Shown in pieces: positions 42,641 through 51,399 of a stretch of 64,000 nucleotides of DNA. The translations under genes and the position numbers were made by a program. The notes under the pieces are model-generated. The model ran no database searches and was not told where the DNA came from. It saw nothing but the letters and a program-made list of their open reading frames with translations. Every line of letters starts with the position of its first letter. Position 1 is the first letter of the stretch. This DNA comes from an uncultured Eubacteriales bacterium. Lineage in GTDB: Bacteria; Bacillota; Clostridia; Oscillospirales; Oscillospiraceae. The stretch covers positions 1 to 64,000 of the forward strand of contig CASFNR010000016.1 of assembly GCA_949296115.1 (NCBI GenBank), written 5' to 3'.

Positions 42641-43678
42641 TCATACCGAATCAGCCGGTTCCAGCTTCTGCCCCACAAGCACGCTGCCCTGGCGGGCCGC
42701 TTCCTCTGCTGCCGCCGTCAGGACCGCCGTATCCACGGTTCCGTCATGGAGAATCAGGGTGTCCAGGTCGTAGCCGCTCTCCTCCTGACTGCTCTCCTGG
42801 AGCAAATCCAAATAGAGAGCGAAGCCGATGGCCCGGCTCCTGCGCCCCATCTTCTGGGGCAGCCGGTCATACTGCCCGCCGGAGAGGATGCTGGCGGGAA
42901 TCCCTTCCAGATATCCCCGGAACACCACGCCGCTGTAATAGCGAAGATCGCTGCCCACGGAAAAGTCCAGCCGGACAGAATCGGCGCATCCGCCGCTCTC
43001 CAGAATCCGCCACAGGGCTTCCAGCTCCTCCAGCGCCTGCCGTTCCGCCTCTCCGGTCAGGACCCGGCTCAGCTGTGCCAGCACCTCCCGGCCGCTGCCC
43101 CGGCAGGACACCAGGGCTTCCAGCTTGGGCCAGGCCTCCGGCTGGTCGGCGCACAGCGCTTTCAGCTCGTGGGCATTCTTCTTGCGCAGGCAGTCCATGG
43201 CCTGCCGCTTCACCTGGCCGGAAAAATTGCAGCCGTTCAGCACCGCCGCAATCAGGCCCATATGGGACAGGTTCAGCACGGACCGCCGGGCCAGCAGCCC
43301 CAGGCTTTTCGCCGCCAGCAGCACCACTTCGGCAATTTCATATTCCCCCAGATCCCCCACGCATTCCAGACCGGTCTGCATGATCTCCCGGTAGTCCCGG
43401 TAAACGCTCTCACTGTAGTAGACCTTCTGAATTTCACCGGGCTCCTGGGGGGCGTTCTTCACAATGGACAAGGTCACATCCGGCTTTAATGCCAGCAACT
43501 GCCCTCCCGCCCCGGAAAAGGTGATAATCTGATCGGAAATCAGAAAATCCTTGTTTCGGACATAGAGATCGTATTCTTCAAAATGGCTCATCTTGTACGG
43601 TGCGTAGCCATAGTGGTGGTACAGATTGCGAAGGGCAAATTCCGCCTGCTCTTCCCGCTTCCAGATTCCGTCATTCAT
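42641..43678 (-). CDS. hisZ: ATP phosphoribosyltransferase regulatory subunit
   Basis: The 345-residue protein is related to class II histidyl-tRNA synthetases but lacks the anticodon-binding domain, and it makes short HisG active and histidine-sensitive. Motifs are LRNLYHHYGYAPYKMSHFEEYDLY, LALKPDVTLSIVKN and the late GGQYDRL. Its start overlaps the yerC stop by eight bases, so the regulator, HisZ and HisG are made from one transcript. Confidence 0.92.
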   Translation of the reverse strand: MNDGIWKREEQAEFALRNLYHHYGYAPYKMSHFEEYDLYVRNKDFLISDQIITFSGAGGQLLALKPDVTLSIVKNAPQEPGEIQKVYYSESVYRDYREIMQTGLECVGDLGEYEIAEVVLLAAKSLGLLARRSVLNLSHMGLIAAVLNGCNFSGQVKRQAMDCLRKKNAHELKALCADQPEAWPKLEALVSCRGSGREVLAQLSRVLTGEAERQALEELEALWRILESGGCADSVRLDFSVGSDLRYYSGVVFRGYLEGIPASILSGGQYDRLPQKMGRRSRAIGFALYLDLLQESSQEESGYDLDTLILHDGTVDTAVLTAAAEEAARQGSVLVGQKLEPADSV

Positions 43679-43976
43679 GATCCAGCTTCCCCGCTTTCTT
43701 CAAGGATTCCAGGGCTTTCCGATATCCCCCGCCGTAGTGCAGGCAGCGGTTCACACGGCTGATGGTGGCGGAGCTGGCCCCGGTGGCCTCCGACACCTCA
43801 TTATAATTGCTGCCGCCATCCAGCAGGCAGGCCACCCGCAGCCGCTGGGTCATGGCCTGCAGCTCCTTGATGGTGCATAAATCCTCAAAAAACAACCTGC
43901 ACTGCTCCGGCGTTTCCAGAGACAGCACCGCCTCATAAAACAATTCCTCTCCCGGATGTCGAACCTCTTCCAGCAT
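43671..43976 (-). CDS. yerC: YerC/YecD-family TrpR-type repressor, probable histidine regulator
   Basis: The 101-residue protein has a TrpR-like DNA-binding fold: an N-terminal helical bundle and the HTH at GSNYNEVSEATGASSATISRVNRCLHYG. Members encoded next to his genes in Firmicutes have been proposed by comparative genomics to repress histidine synthesis (HisR). It is the first gene of the his operon, which would make it autoregulatory. ATG 43976 has GGGAGG seven bases upstream and is preferred to an in-frame 44009 start lacking one. Confidence 0.9.
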   Translation of the reverse strand: MLEEVRHPGEELFYEAVLSLETPEQCRLFFEDLCTIKELQAMTQRLRVACLLDGGSNYNEVSEATGASSATISRVNRCLHYGGGYRKALESLKKAGKLDHE

Positions 43977-44010
43977 ACGTTTTCCTCCCGGCTGAATTCT
44001 TGCTTGCAAT

Positions 44011-44039
44011 ACTTTAACACTTTAGTCCGCTAAAGTCAA
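44011..44039 (-). promoter_or_regulatory. Promoter of the histidine operon
   Basis: On the minus strand TTGACT (44034-44039) and TAAAGT (44011-44016) are 17 bp apart. The spacer is almost completely covered by the palindrome at 44019-44036. Confidence 0.75.
44019..44036. promoter_or_regulatory. Operator palindrome in the his promoter
   Basis: ACTTTAG and CTAAAGT form a perfect 7-bp inverted repeat with spacer TCCG, between the -35 and -10 elements. This is the expected place for a repressor such as the YerC protein made by the first gene. Confidence 0.7.
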
Positions 44040-44118
44040 GGTATTTTTTACCCAAATTTCCTGTGTTTTAAACAGCAACATTTGTCCCCAACGGGAAAAC
44101 ATTTTTCTTCTCATGCTC

Positions 44119-44147
44119 TTGACCCGGAGCACTTCGGGTGCTAGAAT
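44119..44147 (+). promoter_or_regulatory. Promoter of ilvE
   Basis: TTGACC (44119-44124) and TAGAAT (44142-44147) are 17 bp apart. The spacer contains an AGCAC/GTGCT inverted repeat (44128-44142), a possible operator. Confidence 0.75.
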
Positions 44148-44223
44148 GTAGTGCAACAGGAAATTGAGGACATTTTGTCCGCCGTACCCGGTATTTCCCG
44201 ACAACCAGGAGAGGTGTATTGTG

Positions 44224-45234
44224 ATGGAACGAAAGAATATTGACTGGGGCAGTCTGGGCTTTGGCTATGTGCAGACCGACTACCGCTATGTATCCAACTA
44301 TAAGGACGGCGCCTGGGATGCCGGATGCCTTACCGACCAGGCAACCGTCACCATGAGCGAGTGCGCCTGCGTGCTGCAGTATGCCCAGACCTGCTTTGAG
44401 GGCATGAAGGCCTACACCACCCAGGACGGCCGGATTGTCTGCTTCCGTCCCGACCTGAACGCCAAGCGGATGGCGGATTCCTGCCGCCGGCTGAAGATGC
44501 CGGTTTTCCCCGAGGACCGCTTCGTGGAGGCTGTGGTGGAAACCGTCCGGGCCAACGCCGCCTGGGTGCCCCCCTTCGGTTCCGGCGCCTCGCTGTATAT
44601 CCGGCCTTTCATGTTCGGCAGCGACGCCATCATCGGCGTGAAGCCCGCCACCGAGTTCCAGTTCCGGGTCTTTGCTACCCCCGTCGGCCCCTACTTCAAG
44701 GGCGGCATCAAGCCCCTGACTGTCCGGATTTCCGATTTTGACCGGGCCGCTCCCCGGGGCACCGGCCATGTGAAGGCAGGTCTGAACTACGCCATGAGCC
44801 TGTACGCCATCGTGGACGCCCACGAGCAGGGCTACGACGAGAACGTCTATCTGGACTCCGCCACCCGGACCTATATCGAGGAAACCGGCGGCGCCAACAT
44901 CGTCTTTGTCAAGGGAAATACCTTGGTCACCCCCAAGTCCAGCACCATTCTGCCCTCCATCACCCGCCGCTCCCTGGTGCAGGTAGCCAAGGACTACCTG
45001 GGCATGGAAGTGGAGGAGCGGGAAATCCCCCTGACCGAAATCGGGGAATTCACCGAATGCGGCCTGTGCGGTACCGCCGCCGTCATCTCCCCGGTGGGCA
45101 AGATTGTGGACCACGGCAAGGAGACCGTTTACGCCGGCTTCGGACCCACCATCCAGAAGCTCTATGACACCCTCACCGGCATCCAGATGGGCCGGATTCC
45201 CGCACCGGAGGGCTGGATTCAGGTCATCGAGTAA
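44224..45234 (+). CDS. ilvE: Branched-chain amino acid aminotransferase
   Basis: The 336-residue fold IV PLP enzyme makes or uses leucine, isoleucine and valine. Motifs are the N-terminal DYRYVSNYKDGAWD, QTCFEGMKAY, the PLP-Lys region GTGHVKAGLNYAMSLYA and the late ECGLCGTAAVISPVG. AGGAGAGG precedes it. ATG 44224 is chosen, but GTG 44221 is also possible. It has its own promoter, with no T-box, unlike the biosynthetic genes that follow. Confidence 0.94.
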   Translation: MERKNIDWGSLGFGYVQTDYRYVSNYKDGAWDAGCLTDQATVTMSECACVLQYAQTCFEGMKAYTTQDGRIVCFRPDLNAKRMADSCRRLKMPVFPEDRFVEAVVETVRANAAWVPPFGSGASLYIRPFMFGSDAIIGVKPATEFQFRVFATPVGPYFKGGIKPLTVRISDFDRAAPRGTGHVKAGLNYAMSLYAIVDAHEQGYDENVYLDSATRTYIEETGGANIVFVKGNTLVTPKSSTILPSITRRSLVQVAKDYLGMEVEEREIPLTEIGEFTECGLCGTAAVISPVGKIVDHGKETVYAGFGPTIQKLYDTLTGIQMGRIPAPEGWIQVIE

Positions 45235-45279
45235 TGGGTTCCCACGGTTTTCTTCCCCACCCGAGAAGGAAACTGTAGT

Positions 45280-45307
45280 GCATGGAAAGACTTTTGTGTT
45301 TCCATGC
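45280..45307. promoter_or_regulatory. Inverted repeat abutting the T-box promoter
   Basis: GCATGGAAA (45280-45288) and TTTCCATGC (45299-45307) are perfect 9-bp arms 10 nt apart, and the second arm directly touches the -35 element TTGACA. The arm centres are about two helical turns apart, as in a dimeric regulator site. The sequence after it is not T-rich, so it is probably not an ilvE terminator. Confidence 0.5.
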
Positions 45308-45336
45308 TTGACACAGGGCAAAAGAGGTGCTATAAT
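45308..45336 (+). promoter_or_regulatory. Promoter of the T-box/ilv-leu operon
   Basis: Perfect consensus TTGACA (45308-45313) and TATAAT (45331-45336) with a 17-bp spacer. The transcript would start just before the T-box. Confidence 0.9.
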
Positions 45337-45634
45337 TCTTCCCAACATAAATGAGAACGCATTGAAGAGGAAAAAGCCGCTTCACTTCCCATCCAGAGAG
45401 CCGTCGGTTGGTGCGAGACGGTGCCGGAAGAAGCAGTATACTGGCCTCTGAGCGGCTGTGCTGAACGCTTCGGCAAGTAAGCCAGACGGAGCCCGACCGA
45501 TACAGCGGGAGGCGATTGTTGGATCGCCGTGAGTGGTCGCCCCCGGGCGGCAAGAAGAGTGGTACCGCAAGGTTTTTGCAATGCAGGAGCCCTGTCTCTT
45601 TACAGCAATGGAAAGAGACAGGGCCTTTTTTATA
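45337..45634 (+). ncRNA. T-box leader of the ilv-leu operon
   Basis: The roughly 290-nt leader shows T-box features: GAAGAGGAAA near its 5' end, the AGAGAG-CCGTC-GGTTGGTG-type stem I segment, and the T-box core TGGTACCGC (45560-45568) that pairs with the tRNA 3' end. A strong terminator follows, GCCCTGTCTCTTT (45589-45601) pairing with 45612-45624, then CTTTTTTAT. Uncharged tRNA should stabilise the antiterminator and turn on transcription. The specifier codon lies around 45458-45472 and I cannot decide between Leu, Ile or Thr codons without a proper fold. Confidence 0.9.
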
Positions 45635-45656
45635 ACCGAAAGGATAGAAACATACT

Positions 45657-46847
45657 ATGGTTACAATCGACAAGCTGTTTCATGCGTCCCTGGTACTCAA
45701 AGACATCATCCGCCCCACTCCCCTGGCCAAGGCCTACGGCATCGCCCCGGAGTGCGAGCTGTACTTAAAGCCCGAAAACCTGCAGAACACCGGCTCCTTC
45801 AAGCTCCGGGGTTCCGGCTACAAAATCGCCATGCTGTCCGATGAGGAAAAGGCCAAAGGCGTCATCGCCTGCTCTGCCGGCAACCACGCCCAGGGCGTGG
45901 CCCTGGCCGCCTCCAAGTGCGGCATCTCTTCCCTGATCTGCCTGCCGGACACCGCCCCCATCTCCAAGATTGAGGCAACCAAGGCCTACGGCGCCAAGGT
46001 GTGCCTGGTGGAGGGCGTGTACGACGACGCCTACAACAAGGCCCTGGAGCTGAAAGAGGAATTCGGCTACACCTTCGTCCATCCCTTCGACGACGAGAAC
46101 GTCATTGCCGGTCAGGGCACCATTGGTCTGGAAATTCTCAACGCCCTGGACGACATCGATGCGGTGATCGTCCCCGTGGGCGGCGGCGGACTGATCGCCG
46201 GCGTGGCCTACGCCATCAAGTCCCTGCGTCCCTCCATCAAGGTCTACGGCGTTCAGGCGGCAGGGGCTCCCAGCATGTACAACGCCATCCACAGCGGCCA
46301 CATCGAAACCCTGGACCACGTGGCTACCATCGCCGACGGCATCGCCGTGAAAACCCCCGGAGACCTGACCTATGAAATGGTCAGCAAGTATGTGGACGAC
46401 ATCGCCCTGGTAACGGAGGATGAAATTTCCTCCGCCATCCTGGCTCTCATCGAGAAGCAGAAGATGATCGCCGAGGGCGCCGGCGCCGTTTCCGTGGCCG
46501 CCGCCATGTTCCATAAATTCCCAATTCAGGGCAAGAAAGTGGTCAGCCTGATCTCCGGCGGCAACATCGACGTCACCAGCCTGTCCCGGGTCATTGAACG
46601 GGGCCTGATGAAGTCCGGCCGGATTGCCACCCTGCTCATCGAGCTGGCAGACAAGCCGGGTCAGCTGAAGGATGTATCCCGGATCATCGCCGACTGCGGC
46701 GGCAATGTCACCGGCGTTCAGTACGAACGGGGCGGCACCGAGAGCATCAACGGCTGCTTCCTGCGGATGAATCTGGAAACCCGGAACTATGAGCACGTGG
46801 AACAAATTACCCAAGCCCTTCAAGCGGAGGGATTCCGCATCGTATAA
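45657..46847 (+). CDS. ilvA: Threonine ammonia-lyase (threonine deaminase)
   Basis: The 396-residue PLP enzyme converts threonine to 2-oxobutyrate, the first committed step to isoleucine. The PLP-Lys lies in NTGSFKLRGSGYK, the phosphate loop is VPVGGGGLIAGV, and a C-terminal ACT-like domain (from about residue 325) suggests regulation by isoleucine or valine. The ORF is of the shorter type with one ACT domain. It follows the T-box directly and is the first structural gene of the operon. Confidence 0.93.
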   Translation: MVTIDKLFHASLVLKDIIRPTPLAKAYGIAPECELYLKPENLQNTGSFKLRGSGYKIAMLSDEEKAKGVIACSAGNHAQGVALAASKCGISSLICLPDTAPISKIEATKAYGAKVCLVEGVYDDAYNKALELKEEFGYTFVHPFDDENVIAGQGTIGLEILNALDDIDAVIVPVGGGGLIAGVAYAIKSLRPSIKVYGVQAAGAPSMYNAIHSGHIETLDHVATIADGIAVKTPGDLTYEMVSKYVDDIALVTEDEISSAILALIEKQKMIAEGAGAVSVAAAMFHKFPIQGKKVVSLISGGNIDVTSLSRVIERGLMKSGRIATLLIELADKPGQLKDVSRIIADCGGNVTGVQYERGGTESINGCFLRMNLETRNYEHVEQITQALQAEGFRIV

Positions 46848-46874
46848 ACTTTTTATTTCAAAGGAGAGCATCAT

Positions 46875-48539
46875 ATGGATACCAGCAAATACAGCGTCGG
46901 CTACTACCCTGCCCCCGGCAGCCACTGCAAATGGGTGCAGAAGGATCACATCGAAACCGCCCCTCAGTGGTGCAGCGTGGACCTGCGGGACGGCAACCAG
47001 AGTCTGGTGATCCCCATGAGTCTGGAAGAAAAGCTGGAGTTCTACCATATGCTGCTGCGGGTGGGATTCAAGGAAATCGAGGTGGGCTTCCCCGCCGCCT
47101 CGGAGACGGAATATGAATTCCTGCGTACTTTGATTGAAAACAACATGATTCCCAAGGATGTGACGGTGCAGGTGCTGACCCAGTGCCGGGAACACATCAT
47201 CCGCAAAACCTTCGACGCCTGCAAGGGCGCTCCCAGCGCCATCATTCACTTCTATAACTCCGTCAGCGTTGCCCAGCGGGAGCAGGTGTTCCGCAAGAGC
47301 AAGGAGGAAATCAAACAGATTGCCGTAGAGGGCGCCAAACTGGTCAAGCGGCTGGCCCAGGAATACGAAGGCAACTTCCGCTTCGAGTATTCCCCGGAGA
47401 GCTTCACCGGCACCGAACCGGAATACGCCCTGGAGGTGTGCAACGCCGTTCTGGACGTGCTGGAGCCCAGTGAAACCAACAACGTGATTATCAATCTGCC
47501 GGTCACCGTGGAGATGAGCATGCCCCATGTCTACGCCAGTCAGGTGGAATATATGAGTGAAAACCTGAAATACCGGGAGCATGTGACCCTCTCCGTCCAT
47601 CCACACAACGACCGGGGCACCGGCGTGGCGGACACGGAGCTGGCATTGCTTGCCGGAGCCGACCGGGTGGAAGGCACCCTCTTCGGCAACGGTGAGCGCA
47701 CCGGCAACGTGGACATCATCACCCTGGCCATGAATATGTACTCCCACGGGGTGGACCCGGAATTGGACTTCTCCGATATGCCCGGCATCTGCAAGGTCTA
47801 TGAGGAGTGCACCCGGATGCACGTCTACGAGCGCAGCCCCTACGCCGGCGCTCTGGTGTTCGCCGCCTTCTCCGGGTCCCATCAGGACGCCATCGCCAAG
47901 GGCATGACCTGGCGGAAGGAAAAGAACCTGCATGAGTGGACGGTTCCCTACATCCCCATCGACCCCCAGGACATCAGCCGTACCTACGATGCCGACGTGA
48001 TCCGGGTGAACTCCCAGAGCGGCAAGGGCGGCATCGGCTATCTGCTGGAGCAGGCCTATGGCTACATTCTGCCGCCGAAGATGCGGGAACATCTGAGCTA
48101 CCAGTGCAAGAGCGTCTCCGACCACGACCACCGGGAGCTGAAGAGCGAGGACGTGCTGGCCATCTTCATGGACAGCTACCTGAATGTCCGCAGCCCCATC
48201 GCCATCTCCAAAATGAACTTCGCCCAGAACGCCGACGGCGTGGAGGCCTACATCACCTTCCTCCGCCATGGACGGAAAACCACCATCCATGCCGCCGGCA
48301 ACGGTTCCCTGGATGCAGTGAGCAATGCGCTGAAGGAATACACCGGCAAAACCTACAGTCTGAAGGTCTACACCGAGCACAGCGTTCAGGAGCGCAGCTC
48401 CGGCTCCACTGCTGCCGCCTACATTGGTCTGGAAGATACTGACGGCACCATGTACTGGGGCGCCGGCACCGACACCGACATCATCACCGCCAGCGCCAAC
48501 GCACTGATCAGCGCTTACAACAACATGACCCGGGAATAA
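46875..48539 (+). CDS. leuA: 2-isopropylmalate synthase
   Basis: The 554-residue enzyme condenses acetyl-CoA and 2-oxoisovalerate, committing to leucine. It is the longer LeuA form with catalytic barrel (SVDLRDGNQSLVIPMS, HPHNDRGTGVADTELALLAGADRVEGTLFGNGERTGN with metal His residues), a linker and a C-terminal regulatory domain (from about residue 425) that binds leucine. AAGGAGAGC precedes the start. It lies 27 bp after ilvA. Confidence 0.96.
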   Translation: MDTSKYSVGYYPAPGSHCKWVQKDHIETAPQWCSVDLRDGNQSLVIPMSLEEKLEFYHMLLRVGFKEIEVGFPAASETEYEFLRTLIENNMIPKDVTVQVLTQCREHIIRKTFDACKGAPSAIIHFYNSVSVAQREQVFRKSKEEIKQIAVEGAKLVKRLAQEYEGNFRFEYSPESFTGTEPEYALEVCNAVLDVLEPSETNNVIINLPVTVEMSMPHVYASQVEYMSENLKYREHVTLSVHPHNDRGTGVADTELALLAGADRVEGTLFGNGERTGNVDIITLAMNMYSHGVDPELDFSDMPGICKVYEECTRMHVYERSPYAGALVFAAFSGSHQDAIAKGMTWRKEKNLHEWTVPYIPIDPQDISRTYDADVIRVNSQSGKGGIGYLLEQAYGYILPPKMREHLSYQCKSVSDHDHRELKSEDVLAIFMDSYLNVRSPIAISKMNFAQNADGVEAYITFLRHGRKTTIHAAGNGSLDAVSNALKEYTGKTYSLKVYTEHSVQERSSGSTAAAYIGLEDTDGTMYWGAGTDTDIITASANALISAYNNMTRE

Positions 48540-48554
48540 AGGAGAGATAACCTT

Positions 48555-49814
48555 ATGGGAATGACTATGACACAGAAAATTCTGGCAGCCCATGCCGGAT
48601 TGGATACCGTTGCCCCTGGACAGCTGATCCAGGCCAAGCTGGACATCGTCCTGGGCAACGACATCACCACCCCCGTCGCCATCAATGAATTCAACAAAGT
48701 GGGATTCTCCCAGGTTTTCGACAAGGATAAAATCGCCATCGTCCTGGACCACTTTGTCCCCAACAAGGACATCAAGGCCGCCGAGCAGTCCAAGCAATGC
48801 CGGGAGTTCGCCTGTCAGCACTGCGTCAGCCACTTCTATGATGTGGGCAAAATGGGCATCGAGCACGCCCTCCTGCCGGAGCAGGGCATCGTCACCGCCG
48901 GTGACTGCATCATCGGCGCCGACAGCCACACCTGCACCTACGGCGCTCTGGGCGCCTTCTCCACCGGCGTGGGCAGCACCGATATGGCAGCGGGCATGGC
49001 CACCGGCACCGCCTGGTTCAAGGTGCCCGCCGCCATCCGCTTCCACCTCACCGGAAAGCTCCCCGCCAATTGCAGCGGCAAGGACGTGATTCTCTCCATC
49101 ATCGGCAGAATCGGCGTGGATGGTGCCCTGTACAAGAGCATGGAATTTGTGGGCGAAGGCGTGGCCTCCCTGTCCATGGACGACCGGCTGTGCATCTGCA
49201 ACATGGCAATTGAGGCCGGTGCCAAGAACGGCATTTTCCCGGTGGACAGCGTCACCCTGGATTATCTGGAAGGCCGCAGCGAGCGTCCCTCGGTGGTCTA
49301 CACCGCCGATGAGGATGCGGAGTATGAGCAGACCATTGAAATCGACCTGAGCCAGATCGTTCCCACCGTGGCCTGCCCTCATCTGCCGGAAAACACCCGC
49401 CCCGCCGCCGAACTGGGCCACATCAAAATTGACCAAGTGGTCATCGGCTCCTGCACCAACGGCCGGATGGAGGACATGGAGACGGCTTACCGCATTTTGA
49501 AGGGGAAGTCCGTTGCCCCCGGCGTCCGGTGCATCATCATCCCCGCCACCATGGCGATTTACCGGGAATGTGTGGAGCGGGGCTACGTCACCGCCTTCAT
49601 CGATGCCGGCGCCGTGGTCTCCACCCCCACCTGCGGTCCCTGCCTGGGCGGCTACATGGGCATTCTGGCAGAGGGAGAGCGCTGCGTTGCCACCACCAAC
49701 CGGAACTTCGTGGGACGGATGGGCCATGTGAAGAGCGAGGTCTATCTTGCAAGCCCCGCCACCGCCGCTGCTTCCGCCCTCACCGGCTACATCACCGCTC
49801 CCAAGGAGGTCTGA
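48555..49814 (+). CDS. leuC: 3-isopropylmalate dehydratase, large subunit
   Basis: The 419-residue aconitase-family protein isomerises 2- to 3-isopropylmalate together with LeuD. Iron-sulfur cysteines are seen in [12 protein letters not shown] and [10 protein letters not shown], and it begins with a [11 protein letters not shown] segment of the prokaryotic LeuC type 2 form. AAGGAGAG precedes the ATG. It is separated from leuD by two bases. Confidence 0.95.
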   Translation: MGMTMTQKILAAHAGLDTVAPGQLIQAKLDIVLGNDITTPVAINEFNKVGFSQVFDKDKIAIVLDHFVPNKDIKAAEQSKQCREFACQHCVSHFYDVGKMGIEHALLPEQGIVTAGDCIIGADSHTCTYGALGAFSTGVGSTDMAAGMATGTAWFKVPAAIRFHLTGKLPANCSGKDVILSIIGRIGVDGALYKSMEFVGEGVASLSMDDRLCICNMAIEAGAKNGIFPVDSVTLDYLEGRSERPSVVYTADEDAEYEQTIEIDLSQIVPTVACPHLPENTRPAAELGHIKIDQVVIGSCTNGRMEDMETAYRILKGKSVAPGVRCIIIPATMAIYRECVERGYVTAFIDAGAVVSTPTCGPCLGGYMGILAEGERCVATTNRNFVGRMGHVKSEVYLASPATAAASALTGYITAPKEV

Positions 49815-49816
49815 CT

Positions 49817-50302
49817 ATGAAAACCCAAGGAACTGTTTTCAAATATCCGGACAACGTGGATACCGACGTGATCATCCCCGCCCGTTATCTGAACACTCCC
49901 AACGCCCAGGATCTGGCCAAGCACTGCATGGAGGACATTGACACCACCTTCGTCACCAAGGTCCAGCCGGGGGATATTATGGTCGCCGGATGGAACTTCG
50001 GCTGCGGCTCCTCCCGGGAGCACGCCCCCCTGGCCATCAAAACCTGCGGCACCGGCTGCGTCATTGCCAAGAGCTTCGCCCGGATTTTCTACCGCAACGC
50101 CATCAACATCGGCATGCCCATTCTGGAGTGTGAACAGGCCGCCGAGGAAATCCAGGCAGGAGATCAGGTCTCCATTGACTTTGACACCGGCGTGATTTCC
50201 GACCTGACCACCGGAAAAACCTACCAGGCGGAGCCCTTCCCGGAATTCATTCAGAATATCATTCGCAAGGGCGGCCTACTTGCCTCTTTGCGGGAGGTGT
50301 GA
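49817..50302 (+). CDS. leuD: 3-isopropylmalate dehydratase, small subunit
   Basis: The 161-residue swivelling domain partners LeuC. It starts [21 protein letters not shown] and has [21 protein letters not shown], the substrate-binding motif. AAGGAGGT precedes ATG 49817. It is followed by leuB after four bases and the two are likely translated together. Confidence 0.95.
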   Translation: MKTQGTVFKYPDNVDTDVIIPARYLNTPNAQDLAKHCMEDIDTTFVTKVQPGDIMVAGWNFGCGSSREHAPLAIKTCGTGCVIAKSFARIFYRNAINIGMPILECEQAAEEIQAGDQVSIDFDTGVISDLTTGKTYQAEPFPEFIQNIIRKGGLLASLREV

Positions 50303-50306
50303 TACA

Positions 50307-51395
50307 ATGACAAGAAATATTGCGGTGATCCGGGGTGACGGCATCGGGCCGGAGATTGTGGAGCAGGCTGTCCGGGTGCTGAACCGGGTGGCAGAGCTGT
50401 ACGGCCACACCTTCACCTACACGGATGTGGATATGGGCGGCAACGCCATTGACAAATGGGGGGATCCCCTGCCCCAGGAGATGCTGGACAAGTGTCTTGC
50501 CAGCGACAGCGTCCTGCTGGGCGCTGTGGGCGGGCCCAAATGGAATGACGTTCCCGGTCCCATGCGTCCGGAAAAGGGCCTTCTCCGGCTCCGGGCCGGC
50601 ATGGGAGTCTACAGCAACAACCGCCCTGCCAAAATCTGGCCCCAGCTGGCCTCCGCCTCTCCTCTGAAGCAGGAAATTGTGGACAAGGGCATTGACTTTC
50701 TCATTGTCCGGGAACTGATCGGCGGTATTTATTTTGGAAAACACGAGACCGTTTCCCAGGATGGGGAAGCGGTGGCCATCGACGAACTGCGCTACAGCGA
50801 AAGCGAAATCCGCCGGATTGGCCGCATCGGCTTTGAATCCGCCCGGAAGCGGGGAAAGAAGCTCTGCAGTGTGGAAAAGAGCAACGTGCTGGATTCCTCC
50901 CGGCTGTGGAAAAAAGTCATGCACCAGCTGGCGGAGGAATACCCCGATGTGGAGCTTTCGGATATGCTGGTGGACAACTGCGCCATGCAGATTGTGAAAG
51001 ACCCCAGCCAGTTTGATGTCATCGTCACGGAGAATATGTTCGGCGACATTCTCTCCGACGAAGCCTCCATGATTACCGGCTCCATCGGCATGATTCCCTC
51101 CTCCTCCCTGGGGGCGGGCAGCCGGGGACTGTATGAGCCCATTCACGGCTCCGCCCCGGACATCGCCGGCATGGACATTGCCAACCCCATCGGCACCATC
51201 CTGGCCGCCGCCATGATGCTGCGTTATTCCTTTGATCTGCCCCAGGAAGCAGACTGCATCGAGTCCGCCGTGTCCGCCGTACTGGACAAGGGCTACCGAA
51301 CCGCAGACATTCTTCCCAAAGACGCCGCCGGCTGCACGAAAGTGGGCTGCGAGGCCATGGGAAGTCTGATTATAGAAAACCTTAGGAAAGGATGA
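50307..51395 (+). CDS. leuB: 3-isopropylmalate dehydrogenase
   Basis: The 362-residue NAD-dependent decarboxylating dehydrogenase yields 2-oxoisocaproate. It begins NIAVIRGDGIGPEIV and has AVGGPKWNDVP and the late GSAPDIAGMDIANPIGTI. GGGAGGT precedes ATG 50307, which I prefer to an in-frame upstream ATG-like start inside leuD. It is four bases before ilvB. Confidence 0.95.
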   Translation: MTRNIAVIRGDGIGPEIVEQAVRVLNRVAELYGHTFTYTDVDMGGNAIDKWGDPLPQEMLDKCLASDSVLLGAVGGPKWNDVPGPMRPEKGLLRLRAGMGVYSNNRPAKIWPQLASASPLKQEIVDKGIDFLIVRELIGGIYFGKHETVSQDGEAVAIDELRYSESEIRRIGRIGFESARKRGKKLCSVEKSNVLDSSRLWKKVMHQLAEEYPDVELSDMLVDNCAMQIVKDPSQFDVIVTENMFGDILSDEASMITGSIGMIPSSSLGAGSRGLYEPIHGSAPDIAGMDIANPIGTILAAAMMLRYSFDLPQEADCIESAVSAVLDKGYRTADILPKDAAGCTKVGCEAMGSLIIENLRKG

Positions 51396-51399
51396 TGGC

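Noticed and set aside
45765..49727. A 1,320-codon open frame on the minus strand opposite ilvA, leuA and leuC
   Set aside because: It is antisense to three well-recognised enzymes, its product is rich in Gly/His/Val with no known domain, and the base bias of GC-rich coding DNA leaves the opposite frame open.
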